Origin: Phallusia mammillata
Lineage: Eukaryota; Chordata; Ascidiacea; Phlebobranchia; Ascidiidae
Assembly (NCBI GenBank): GCA_003260075.1
Contig: QLIY01000262.1
Coordinates: forward strand, 1 to 64,000
Length of the DNA stretch: 64,000 bases
Direction of reading: 5' to 3'
A program made the translations under genes and the position numbers. Shown in pieces: positions 43,060 through 56,600 of the stretch (position 1 is its first letter; the number at the start of each line of letters is the position of its first letter). The notes beneath the pieces are model-generated. The model saw only the letters and a program-made list of their open reading frames with translations, did no database searches and was not told where the DNA came from.

Positions 43060-45629
43060 AGTGACGGATTGTGGGTTTACAGTTTAAGAGATAAAAGGTT
43101 GCAGCAAGAAATCGAAACCCCAGTCAAAATAAATAAATAAAATATTAAAATCTAGTGCTCCACAGCAACTATCCAGGCCTGTATGATACAAATAATGTTG
43201 CATTATACGAAGTTTTGACCGCCCTTAAAGAGACACAGAGAACCAATCAGCTCACATAGAACATCACAATAAGAGTTAAATAATTGATTGCTACAGCTAA
43301 ACACAGATGTACCACATTTGAAAACAAAAAGTTAGTTAATTATGAATAGATCTCTGCAATTAATTTGTTCAGCTCCGTTAGGCAGCTAGCCTTAATCGCT
43401 AGGGACTTCAGCTCCTAGTCTGTCTTGCAGCAACAAAATATAGTAACCCACACATTTATAGCAATTAGACTTTATGACCCATATAACCAATGTAAATTAA
43501 CCAAAACATACACTTCAAACAACAACAACACCATGTTAATAGCCTACTATTATTTGTACAGCTCTTCTGGCACATGTAACCTAATATTATATTACTAGAT
43601 GAACATAGTGGAATGTTGACAGACAGATACTCCAAATGGATTGAAAAGGCTAAAAAATTTCAAAAACAATTCAATGGCAGCTAAAAAAGTTGTAATCGTT
43701 CATCATCTGTTAGTCAGACACAGACAGGAGGTCAGGATTAACTCACAAATATTTTAAACTGATTTTAAGCAAACCAGCCTAAGTGATGCTTACAGTGCCT
43801 GACCAGCAAGCGATTATAATGACACCATGTAATCACCAGATTACCTATATGAAACTTATTCAGAAGACATACAGTGTACATACTGTGAATCTAAATAGTT
43901 TATTTAAGATCAATAGATTCACAGATTTGTGCTATTTGTAAGCTAAATATTTATTTATTTGATAAGAGTAAACACCACAATCATTAATTTTTTTCCAAAA
44001 CAAGGTTATTTAGCAAAAATCAAACAAAATTGAAACAACTTTGGTTAAACATACCAGAACCCAATAGTTACCCAGAATCTACAAATTGTGCACATCAAAA
44101 TAGCCAATGCTGTGTGATTACATGGCAGCTTTCGTACATAATTCTTAACTGACACACCCTATCAATCATGCTGACAGCCCCCTAATGTAAAAATACTTTA
44201 TTGGCCTGGATTAATAATTCCAGATATTGGATGATCCATATGCAATAATACAAAAAGTTATTAGTGTTGCAGGCAATTGTAATGACTCACTGCAATGATT
44301 CATTATTCCATTATGATTTATACTCAGGATCAAAGTTGCCTTTTATGGAATAATACCCATTGACATGTGCTCATTAACATAATGTTTAGAGACTCAAGCA
44401 ATGTATTTGCATCTGATCGCTTTTGTTGATAAGTTAAACCTAAAAACTACAAAACTAAACCAGGATCCAAATCACATAAAACTCCTACTTATATGTAAGA
44501 TTAAGTCTTTCTTTTTACATATGTAGCAGGTATAGTAGAATTCATTTCTAATAGGGCAATATTTCCATTGAAATTATGTATAATTACATTTGCTGTTGGG
44601 CCAATGGTTAAAACTATTGTTTATTTGTCTAATATTAACAAACCATACAACAGCTTTAGATATTTAAGTACAAGATCATAGACACCCTTGCAAAACACCT
44701 CAATTCATTTGGTTTTGTCTCCACTAAAATAATCAAACATGGTAACAAACCAAACAAAGATCAATTCTGTCTGCTTAATTACTTAATTACCCCATGTCAT
44801 CCAAATTACTTGCAATAAATGTTATTTATTACAGTTCATGGTATTCGTTATGCACGACGATAAAAAAGCTGTTTACTTCGTTAGTTGACAAACAACAAAT
44901 CAATAGATGTAAACATATACGAATAAATCAAAATTCAGGTTATATTTATTAGTCTATAAATCTATCAGAACGCGTTGGCATTTGAAAACAAAATATTTTA
45001 CGTCTACGCACGACAGACCTGCTTATAGTAATTGTATTATTTCTGCGAACAAAGACCCTAAAACGTAACATTGCAAAACCTGAATTTTTTGTCCAACAAA
45101 AACAGAGTTACGCAAAAAAGTTATGTCATCCTGTAAGCAAAAAACCTTGTTGCTAACGCGTTTTTCATTAAAAACCGCCAGCTTCTTGCGAAAAAACACT
45201 GCGCAGGCGATAGAGGCGTCGCACGGTAGCCCACGCGTAACCACTCGAGAGCAAATACAAATTACTCCGACAATAACATCGGTATCACACTGTGCAGTCT
45301 GCACCGTTGTGAGCAATTTCGCGACAAAACTGCAGAGAAAAAGGCAGGCCCGGGACTTTCCCGCATACGTCACAGACAGACCTCAAACCGCTTTGATGCT
45401 TGCTGAGAAGATAACTACCGGTACGGCATTACAAAACCGCTTTAATTACGCGTTAAAACAAGTTTGGTACATGCAAAAAGTTGTTTGGTGTAAATATATA
45501 AACAACAATATTATACATTGCATTCGTTTTGGTCCAAATTTGATAGTGAACTTTTTGCAACTTAATCAATCAATAGAGGTGCCCTGTTACAGTCTGACGT
45601 CGGCGACAATCAAACATGATTGTATACAA

Positions 45630-45870
45630 GGGGCATTGTACGGCGGTGGGAGCCCCAGTTCCTTTCCGCCAGAGCTTTTGTCGAGGCTGCTCTAGATCCG
45701 CTCAGATCCCCTACCGAGGTAGGTGGCTTGAAATCAGAGTTTTCCTTCTCCTATTTCATGTGTTGGCTAGGCTAAGAGTCAACTCTTCACTCCATTGGAG
45801 ACCATAACCACCGAAACCTTGCTGGGGTGAGATAGTAGGCCTACCTCTCAGTGGAACGACGGATGCAGTT
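45630..45870. repeat. Possible dispersed retroposon-like segment
   Basis: Composition differs from its surroundings: it is richer in GC and has motifs such as GTGGGAGCCCCAGTTCC, CCTACCGAGGTAGG and AGGCCTACCTCTCAGTGG. It looks like a SINE- or LINE-tail-type repeat, but no second copy lies in the window. Class not established. Confidence 0.25.
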
Positions 45871-46334
45871 TAACGTCATACCCAGGACATTTTGCAACTA
45901 ATAAAAACATAAAACAGCAAAACAAAAGATGGATAATTTCCTTCCTCAGTTTAAAAGACTGATTTTCCATTAAATACCGTTGGTCTTAAAATCGCAAGCT
46001 ATTTACCAAGTTTCAAAATAGTGGGCGCCACGATATTAGAAAATCAGCGACGCCTGGCGCCAAAACCAAATTTGTCTGACCGTCTACGATCGTTTTTCAT
46101 ATTGTTAAATATCTTCTGCAAAAAGTAACATCCACTTTTATCAAATGTGATCAATACGGCATTCGACCATCTTGGTTTTCCATTATCTTATTTTCAGCCC
46201 AACATAGTCCCACGTATTTTTTTCTGCAAATGTAATTACATGTGGATTCAGAGGGCTATTTTAGCTACAACGTCAGGTTACATAAATCGATCAATCTGTT
46301 CAAATGGGAAAATAGAATAAATGTAATTACGCAC

Positions 46335-46425
46335 ATTCAATGTTATTTACCCTGAAAAAGGCGACCTAGGTCGTATAGGACGTATAGAACAGCTGTATAG
46401 GACGTTGAAACGTCAGTGCAAAAAT
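46335..46425 (+). mobile_element. Degraded Penelope-like terminal repeat
   Basis: TTCAATGTTATTTACCCTGAAAAAGGCGACC through GTATAGGACGTTGAAACGTC matches the tail at 6895-6965. The hammerhead-like core is altered to CTGAAAA, and about 20 extra bases lie in the hairpin. Confidence 0.6.
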
Positions 46426-49165
46426 AGAATTGCTCTAAAAAGTAGATATTATGCCTCGCAGCAACAGCTTGAAAATAGAAGGATTAAGTTTTCAATTAAA
46501 ACGCTAAAGGGCAACAAACCCTATCTTATAGATTTCAAAAAGTCACAGAAATATGCACTGAAGAACCATGAACTACGATATCTCTAAATTAAAAGTACAT
46601 CCTTAAATATTCAATTCAGGTGATATTTTTGACGCATACATTTTACTGTATTTAATACTCACGGGTGATGCTTGACGAGCGGAAAGCGTAAGCAAACAGA
46701 AGCAGAAAGAAGAACAGAGGAAAAAAGGAAACGAACAATCCTCTACAGCAGGGCACGTGAGAGAACGAGAGCGTGCAAACGGTATGATACAGATTGGATA
46801 CAAATACACGTACAGAACATAAAAAACACGATTTGAAATATTTCCGCTTGAAATTTGCGACAAAGTAGAGCAGTGAACGAGAAAAGAAATAAGTTGCCAT
46901 AATTTAACTACATTTTTTGACCAGTTATGTTTAAAAAATACATAATCATTGCAACTTAACTGTTATTACGGAATAGTTATGTTGACACATTGGCGTTCGA
47001 TGCCAAGCCGATTACAAGACTTGTCTTTCAGGGCAAATTTAAACAACTTCTGTGTACAAAACTGGGTTTAATTTGAGCATTCGGCTGCACTTCAAGCGAT
47101 TTCACACAAATTTTGAAAGCAGAATAGGCCTACACGGGCTTGTTGGACAAGGCGAAATAAGCCTAGTGAAGACAACTTTGGTCGTTTTTTGTTAATTGTC
47201 AAAACAGAAAGTGAATTTTTTCCGTGACCAAATAGATTTTTTAAATCTGAGAAAAAGTCAAAACATGTAATTTTGCAGCACCTATAGAAAACAATTGCTT
47301 CCGAACAGGCAACACATTTTCGATGACAGAGGCTTAGATCAATGATTAGCCGATTTGAAACTAAATGCTAATTTGTCCATTTGCTGAAAAAAAAGGAAGA
47401 AAACTATGTTGTTAAGGTTCGTTGCGCAATGCTAGTTGGGAACCCGATTTCAGCGTGTAAGGCATAAAGAATGTGACAGTTTGCTAGTGATTTAACATAA
47501 TTACTCATTAGCATCGCAGACATGAATGCGACCAGTAAGCAATGCATTTCTTGTCAACGATTTGTATCTAAATTATAAAGCTGGCAAAAAATCCGGGCAG
47601 TAATAACATCAAAATGTTTGCAACACGATTTGGTGGCGTAGAAACGATGTAGGCTACATGCTATATGTATATACGCGTAAAGCCTACAGGAAAGGGATTG
47701 CCTATGTACTACATACAATATAGAAAGAGCGATAGCATGTATACATATGTTGCAACGCGTGTGATAGACGAACAGAAAAGGTTGTCGTTCATATGTGGTG
47801 TACTGTACCAATCCGTATGCTTGCGGGAGAATTTTTTGCCCAAGTATACAGTTTTGCATTTAACTGGTTGCGATGGCACAGCAATATGTGCCAAAAAGCA
47901 AGGTGTGTTGATATGTTATTGGCACTTCATATAAGAGGGACAATGTTTTAAAATTATACCCAAAAAAATACAATACACATTCCAAGGGCCGTGTCTGTGA
48001 ATTTAGTGAATAGAACCAAACATTAATGTTCCTAAATTTGAGACAAAACAAAGAATAAAATGATTCTAGTTTTGTTCTGCAAAAGGGACAGCCCACGCAA
48101 AATATTACCCTTAACTGATATTTGTATGTTTGAAAGCACCAGGGAAAAATCGTTTAAAATTGAAATCCAAAACAATTACTTCAATGTCAACCCACAACAT
48201 GTTTGAAAAGTGCAATTAAACAATAGGTTTCAATTAACTTAAGGCTAAACCGTTCAAGAAAGCTGAAACTGGAGGTTTGAAACTTTCGTTGTCCGTAAAC
48301 TAAAGGCTGTTTTTCTTCTGATTTTTTTTCGGACCAGACAAACTTTTAACCAACAGTTTGTCTCCACAACTTACAAGGTAGTTGAAATTTCCACATTCCA
48401 GTGATTTTCTATGAAAAATACAAGAGAGTAAAGTGGCAAAAACAAAAAAACGGTTGCAAGGTGTCGAATAGCGTTTTCCAATCGGCTGCGAAGTGCATGT
48501 GTAATGTCTCAAGGGCGCCGCTATGCGGATGTCGTTCCCGTCCAGGGTTGGTCACAAGATGGCGCAACAGCGGCAGTAACGACGTCTCCCGCCCCGATAT
48601 TGGTTGGCTGCGGACGGGTTCACGGGTTGGTGGGCAAAGTACGCGTGAATCTTGATCTTCGGCAAGGCGTTCTGTGATGTCATAATCATATATTGACACG
48701 TCATAATTACTTCTAAGGCTTGAGTTACTTTGGCAAAGGAATAGTTTTCGTATAGGTTTCAAAAATAACTTTTTAGGCATGTAAGGCACTTTTTTCTATG
48801 CAATCGACAGATTTTGCTTAAAACGACTTGAAATACTTTCACAGATCACCTGAAACCATTTTAAAGAACCATTGGGGGTCAATGAACCCCTGGTTGGAAA
48901 ACACTGGGATATGAAGATTGCCATATTTTAGCAACATTTATAGTTATCTAAGATCATATTTTCAATCTTTATTATCTGATATGACCAGTTCAATTTTGGA
49001 CAACAACGTTTTTCAGTTGTAAACTAGAATAGTGATGGTTTTCCATATAATGCCAATTTATATATTCTATATCCTATTCAGCGGTTTACACACTATTTGA
49101 CCTGGTAACTGATGCAAATCAATAGGTAAGTGTTTACATACTTTAAAACATGCCAGCGGTTCACA

Positions 49166-50605
49166 TCATAATATCGTACACCTGCAGTCGGGGCACAGCC
49201 TCTGCGGGGCCGGTGCCACAGAGGGCTGAGGCGTTACGGGTGCAAAATAGGCGTGAATCACTAAATTAGGATGATGCGCCTGATTTCGGCAGCATGACAG
49301 CAAACGCACACGAAAAAAACACACAAAGCAACATGGCCCGAAAGGGGGTTCCCCCCAAAAGCCAGGCAAAACAGAATTGCAACAGCGATGAGTTGTGTAT
49401 TGTGGTAGGTGAGCAGGTAGGGTCAATTAGGGGGTTGCCATGCAGTTGGGTGTGGATGGCCAATTGATGTGCAGCGGCGCGAATTCATTCGTCGTCAGGG
49501 ATTATGCACACCGAAAAAGAAAAGAAAACAAAAAGAAAAGCGCAGTTAGTAAAACTGGTAAATTTTGTTGGGGGTTTTGGTAAGGGTGTGTACATGGGTT
49601 GAAAAAGGATTAAATTTCTATTTTTTTCTGTTTTGCCAAATGTTGGGGGAATATTGCCATAAAAATACATCTTTAATCAGTTTTGGATTATTTTTTCATT
49701 TTGATCAAACCAAAATAAATCGTTTTTTAAACAAAAATTTGAGTTTAACAATTTAAGAGTAGATTTACAATATAACATGTCAGCAAACACAAATTTAAAA
49801 CCAAAAAGTAATCACTTTATTATGCAAATTGGGTCAAATAAAATATATTTTTTGAAACCTTTTTTCATGACTGATCATGAGTAAAAAGCATTGGTTCTTT
49901 ATGAGTGCCTTTAAGGGTTAAATAAATTGATTGGTGTGATGGGTCACCACCAAAAACATGCTTTTCACAATGGTCACAAAAAAATTTACACACCTGTAGT
50001 CGCATAATTCCTGCTCTAGTGATAAGTTGACAGTCGTACAGTTCAAGGCGAATGAGATTCTGTAAATATATGAAGGTAAGTGACCCTACCACATAATAAC
50101 ATGTTTGTTTTTTTAAATGCAAAATGATGGAGAAAAATGTAACATGGCAATTGATAAGGCATACACCATGTGATAGCAGGACACAGAAAAGGGGTGCATA
50201 CCTTTCGACAAAATCTCATTTACAAGCAGGCAACAAGAAATACTTTTGTCCACTTACACAACATTTGGAAAAATAAATGCTTTTGACAGCCAATTAGCAA
50301 AAAACTATATGTTCAATCAGTTCAGTGCACCAGCAAGGTTGGCACTTCCTAAAAAATGTCCAAGGCGCTGATTTCGCCAAAACCAGAACTGATAAGTTGG
50401 GTCAGTAGAGTTGCAATTTTTGATTTGACTTGATTAAATATAACAGATAGCCCCCCCCCCGAAATACTTTTGTCCACTTACACAACATTTGGAAAAATAA
50501 ATGCTTTTAACAGCCAATTAGCAAAAAACTATGTGTTCAATCAGTTCAGTGCACCAGCATAGGTTGGCACTTCCTAAAAAATGTCCAAGGTGCTGATTTC
50601 GCCAA

Positions 50606-50674
<69 letters not shown>

Positions 50675-53600
50675 ACGATTTCAGTGGTATCGATACTCGT
50701 ACTCCGTATCGAAATATTTTGTCTCAGTTTTCGATACCAGCATGCGAGTACCGAAGGCAGATTTACACCATAAGAATATGGGCAACTTTTTGCCAATATT
50801 TGCTTTGGACAGCACAAAATCGTTCCGTCAGGTTACGTATATTTTTTCGCTATCACGTGGTGATTACATTTTTTTCCCCCCCCCCCTACTCGCATACCAC
50901 CTAAAGGTCTGGCGTACCACTTAGTGATGGGACAAGTACCTGGTACTCGGTATTAATGGTATCGAACGATTTCAGTGGTATCGATACTCGTACTCCGTAT
51001 CGAAATATTTTGTCTCAGTTTTCGATACCAGCATGCGAGTACCGAAGGCAGATTTACACCATAAGAATATGGGCAACTTTTTGCCAATATTTGCTTTGGA
51101 CAGCACAAAATCGTTCCGTCAGGTTACGTATATTTTTTCGCTATCACGTGGTGATTACATTTTTTGGGCATGTGTGTGTGCATGCCTGTACCCCGACCAT
51201 GGCAGATAAATTAGCCAGTGATATACAACTAAGTACAACACTACACTTAAAGTACTTGGTACACGGTATCGAAGGTATATACATGTGGTACTCGTACTCG
51301 GAACTCGCTTCAAAACCTGGTATCGCCCATCACTAGTACCACTAATGATGTACGTACCACAGGTTGACAACCACTAGCTTAGATTTACTCGCATAAATAG
51401 TTGTTTGAACATGTGTGTATATGACACTTACAACACCAGGTAGATTCAAATTTACCTGACAGCCAACAAGATGATCTAAGCTCACATCAGATATCAGAGG
51501 ACAGTTGTCCAACTCTAGCACCTCCAAGTGGTCAGTTGCACACAGTCCTGACCCAAGATCTTGAATTCCTCCATCTGTTATCAGTTCACAGTGCGATAGT
51601 GTCTGGAAAAAAGTTTAGCATTGAAACTATTTTCTCAAAACAGACATACAATTTTAGCGCTGTTTGTTTTTAGATACTGTTGATGATGCCTATTACTTAG
51701 GTGAAATATATATATTTAAGCATAAAAAACAGTGGATGACTCCCCCCCCCCCGTCAAAGTTTTCAGTCTGTTATTATAAGCGACTGTTGTCTCCATCTGT
51801 TGTACTGAGTCTCTGTTGACTCATGATTTACGATATACTACACAGTTTAGTATTTTCTAAAAATGTATAATTAACAGATTGGTCAGTTCACAACAAGTGA
51901 CGAACTCCTGTTTTTAAAAGTTTTTGTGCAGAAATTTTGTTGCTTTTAGGGTTCTAATGAAAATACTTTAGGTTGTTTTTAGCTTCCCCCCCCCCCGACT
52001 TGTCAAAGTTTTCAGTCTGTTATTATACGCGACTGTTGTCTCCATCTGTTGTACTGAGTCTCTGGTGACTCATGATTTACGATATACTACACAGTTTAGT
52101 ATTTTCTAAAAATGTATAATTAACAGACTGGTCAGATCACAACAATTGACAAACTTCTGTTTTTAAAAGTTTTTGTGCAGAAATATTGTTGCTTTTAAAG
52201 GGTTCTAATGGAAATACTTTAGGTTGTTTTTAGCTTTAAAAAAGATCACATTAACACATTAGCTTTCATACAATTACCAACCCAGCTCTAATACAAAAGA
52301 GCATATAGCACTGCAACCTTAGAACACTATAAACTGCAAAACAGCAGTAGCACAATTGGTAAACCAAGGTACCAAAGTAAAGCTTTAGCTACTAGTGGCA
52401 AGTNCCCAAATTTTCAAAGTTGTATATTGAGAAACTTTAATTTAGTGTAATTTTGTCCCTCATCATTGTGGTTTCGTCTTTCAACTATCAAAGGAATATG
52501 TAAATTAGAAAAAAATGACTGTTGTCACCAAGTTGTAAGCTGAAATCCATGCTTTTTATATTATGTAGACATGGAATAAATCAATAAAGCGTTTTGGCTG
52601 TTCCATCAAACCAAAGTTTGGCAACTGACGTGTTAGGAAAAAGCACGCGTTACACCGAGCATTAGCAAAAAGTTGTATTAGACAGCAAACTATTTGGCCC
52701 CTCCCCAAATTTTCGTCTGCCTACGACACTGTTAGCTACATGGTCTTCACAAGCTGTAGATTTGTGTGCAACTTACCAGTTCAGTAAGTTTCAAGCAGTG
52801 AAGTGACAAATAACGAAGGGTTTTATCTGATACTTGCACACATTCCTCCAAGTCCAGTCTTTCCAAGTGGGGACAGTTCTGAAAAGCATCCAAAATTTAG
52901 CAATCAAATGGGCCACAAACTACTATAGTACATTATATACATTGTGTAAAATCTATGAACCTGGTCAGTGCCCATTTCACCCATGATTTATAATATGGAT
53001 GTCACACCAAAAGCCTATGTGTAAGTAATAATATGTATGTATATCTAATTATAGATACGATTTTAATATATCATAGATAAATGTTCAAGTTTTTAAACAC
53101 ATTTGTTGGGTTGCAGTTACAATGCAGCACACATTCTCTTGCAGTTAACATGTTTATGGAACATAAAATTAGCTACACAAACTACAAATTAGCTAAATGC
53201 CTGAGTACTCATATAATGCTAGTGTTGACTGAGAATGTTCTGAAATTGAATCAACATGCTATCACTAGGTGCCGGAATTTTCAGTACAGACCTGACTGAC
53301 TATATGCCCCATAGTATTCCCCCCCCCCTGACTGAGAATGTTCTGAAATTGAATCAACATGCTATCACTAGGTGCCTGAATTTTCAGTAGAGACCTGACT
53401 GACTATATGCCCCATAGTAGGACTAAGTTTAGGAAAACCTGACTGTAGAAACACAAAATATGACACTTTCAATTTGCTGATGGGTTTGACACTTTAAAGT
53501 AGGGGTAAATTTGTCACAGTGTGTTGAATTACTAAACATTTTTAGCAACTTTTTAGTAACACTAGTGCAATTTACAAACATCAATATATGCAGAAAAAAT

Positions 53601-56600
53601 GTAAGATTCATCTAAATATGTTTTTCAAAGCATTGCCCCCCCCCCTAGGAAAACCTGACTGTAGAAACACAAAATATGACACTTTCAATTTGCCTTAACT
53701 TAACAGGAATGTACTGATGGGTTCGACAGTTTAAAGTAGGGGCAAATTTGTCACAGTGTGTTGAATTACTAAACATTTTTTAGCAACTTTTTTGTAACAC
53801 TAGTGCAGTTTACAAAAATAAATACATGCAGAAAAATTGTAAGATTCATCTAAATATGTTTTTCAAAGCATTTTTTGTAGTTTCCTTTGCAATTAACTAA
53901 TTTTTTTAGCTAAAAGGACAGGTGTCTACACTTTTGTGAACTGCTCAAAAGATAATCATAAGCATTTTGTTCAGGCCAAATGCTGGGCTGTCAGCCTCAA
54001 AATAGAAGATATTGATTTTTACCATCATGTCAAGAACAATTTAATTGACATATATTGTTGGTGAAAAACTGGATGTTAAGAAAGCTTGCATTAGTAGCAT
54101 ATGTGTGCTAGGGTAAACTTACCATATGTAGTATATTATATGTGTACTAGAGAAAACTATGCTGCCCCCCCCCCCAATTGACATATATTGTTGGTGAAAA
54201 ACTGGATGTTAAGAAAGCTTGCACTAGTAGTATATGTGTACTAGCTAGGGTAAACATACCATATGTAGCATATGTGTACTAGAGAAAACTATGCTGATTT
54301 GATTTTTACCCAAAGTAGCAAAAATAAGTGCAAAGTTTTTCTTTATTAGAAGTATATATATTCTAAAGCCACAGTGCTTGTAAAAGCTGTTTAATGGACC
54401 TGTTTTTGCTAAAACTATTCAAAAATGTGTGTTTGAACCATAAATGGATAACAGATATATCAACCCCCCCCCCCCCAAAGTAGCAAAAATAAGTGCAAAG
54501 TTTTTCTTTATTAGAAGTATATTCTAGAGCCACAGTGCTTGTAAAAGCTGTTTAATGGACCTGTTTTTGCTAACACTATTCAAAAATGTGTGTTTGAACC
54601 ATAAATAGAAAAACAGATATATCAATTTTGCTAATGCCAATGATCCACAACTTTAAAATAAAACCAAATAAGGTAATGACAGATACTAAAAGGTTTTTTT
54701 GCAAACTGACTTAGGGTTTTCTGTTCACAAGGCAAGAAATATATTGCACAATACACATTTAAGCAGCATTTTACCTGGCACCAAAAATTAGTACAAGGTT
54801 TATAAAAATCTCAGTATTTTTTAATCACAAGTAGTTACCTATTTTTTATCCGGTAAAAGAATTAAAATTTGGAAAAATGCATTTTTACTATTGCCCCACA
54901 GTAAGTTAAAAAGCATGTGATTTAGCATTAACAGACAAATACCAGCTACTTACTTTAGCAAGGGCAACAAAACCCTCGTCTGTCAAATTTCCACAAGATG
55001 CCACTTCAATGGTTTTAAGTTTCGGACAGTTCTGTGCTAACTCTTTGAGTGTATTGTCATTTGCAATGTTGCAGTCGGACAAGGAGATGGTCTCTAGGTC
55101 GTGGCATCTCTCAGCAATCCTCATTACTCCCTCATCGGATATGTTCTACAGTAAGTTGATATATTTTGGAACATTATATAGGGATCTGTTCATAAGTTTG
55201 ATGGTGAAAATAACGGCCCAAATAGGCGTAAAAAGCAACATGCTTTATATTTCAAACGTTTCGGCGCACCTTTTTATCTATCGTTTTTATGCGACGCTTG
55301 TTTTGCACCTTTTTATCACTCCCTGATGTTACTCAGATGTATATAAACGGGTGTAACTAATGTGGGCTTCATATCACTGATGATAGCATGAGCATTTGCC
55401 AAAACATTCGAAAAATAAAGCATGTCACTTTTTTGTCTATTTGGGCCATTATTTTCACCATTGAAGTTGATATATACTAAAGAAATTTATTCAGAAAGAA
55501 GTTTTAAACCAAAAAAATTCAAAGAAAAATGTCAAGATTGGCAAACTTATGGCATGTTTGCCAATATTAGTAAATTGTGATGAAGAACTGTTCAAACTAA
55601 TACACCTATAAACTAAACTTATAAAATGTTTAGCATAAATAAACCTTGACATATAAAATGGTTGATTTACTGATACAAACAAATTAGCGTTGGACAAATA
55701 AAGCAAATTTCTCGAATAAAAATCTATTGGGAAAGTGGCCACTAATAATTTTGTAATTCACAATATATACATTGAGCAGTCCAGTTTAAATGTACAATCC
55801 CTATTGAGCTGCTATCAAATGTGCAAAACACTATAGGTTGGAATTTATATCAACCACACTTGATTGCACATGAATGCATGGAAGGCTGATTTTGACTTAG
55901 CAAATCAAAACCTGAACAAAATTCCTAGTACATCTGGTTGCATCAGTTTTGCTTGACTAGTGTCATTAAATTAAAGTCCTTAATCAAAAACCAACCCAAT
56001 TAATTGTAAAAAAAATATGTTAAAGGCAGTGGTGGGATTCAGCCGCTTCGCACCGGTTCTATAGAACTGTCTCACGAAGTTTTCTGAGGTCAGCGAACCG
56101 GTTAGCATTACTGGTATCTGTCAATAGACTTTTTGTAACAAAACCAGCTTAAAAATATGAATTTTGTGATAGAACCGACTGACAAAAACTTTGAATTCCA
56201 CCACTGGTTAAAGGTGCAATGTCAGCAATAAAGTTTACTCACAGCACATTTTTGAAGATTTAAAACTACAAGGCCAGTACAGTTTTTAGCCAGATGATCC
56301 AAACAGCTGCTTGTGATCTGCAACAACAAAAACATGATCAATAGTAGTTTTTATGTCACTTACTACTAATTAAACGGAACACAAAGAGGCCTGTTTCTCG
56401 TTAACAAGAGATTTTTCCAAAATGGTTATGGTTGCAATGCAAGTGCATTATCAAAAGTACAATTTTAGATGTTTGAAATTTATTCATGTCCAAAATTTTC
56501 CGAAAAATGAAAGATGTTGTTATGTTATATTCACCCATTCACACAGCTATCACTAAGGCTGCTGAATAACAATGTTTTTTCTTTAGCAAAGTCTAAAGAG

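Larger units (their letters stand above)
43060..49165. other. Long stretch without recognised coding exons
   Basis: The first kilobases are the 5' flank or an intron of the TNFAIP8-like gene; the TNFAIP8 promoter was not located. More CpG-rich patches at about 45170-45420 and 48500-48680 could be promoters. Open frames there (for example 45123-45695 plus) show no recognisable domain and are not called. A degraded Penelope-like tail is at about 46335-46425. A hAT-like right end (CCCCTGGTTGGAAAACACTG) is at about 48888-48907. Confidence 0.4.

Noticed and set aside
45123..45695. 190-codon open frame on the plus strand
   Set aside because: No recognisable domain or codon pattern, no splice context; probably a chance frame in a promoter-like or repeat region.
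48401..48789. GC-rich open frames on both strands
   Set aside because: No family resemblance; could be a promoter. No transcript structure is supportable from sequence alone.
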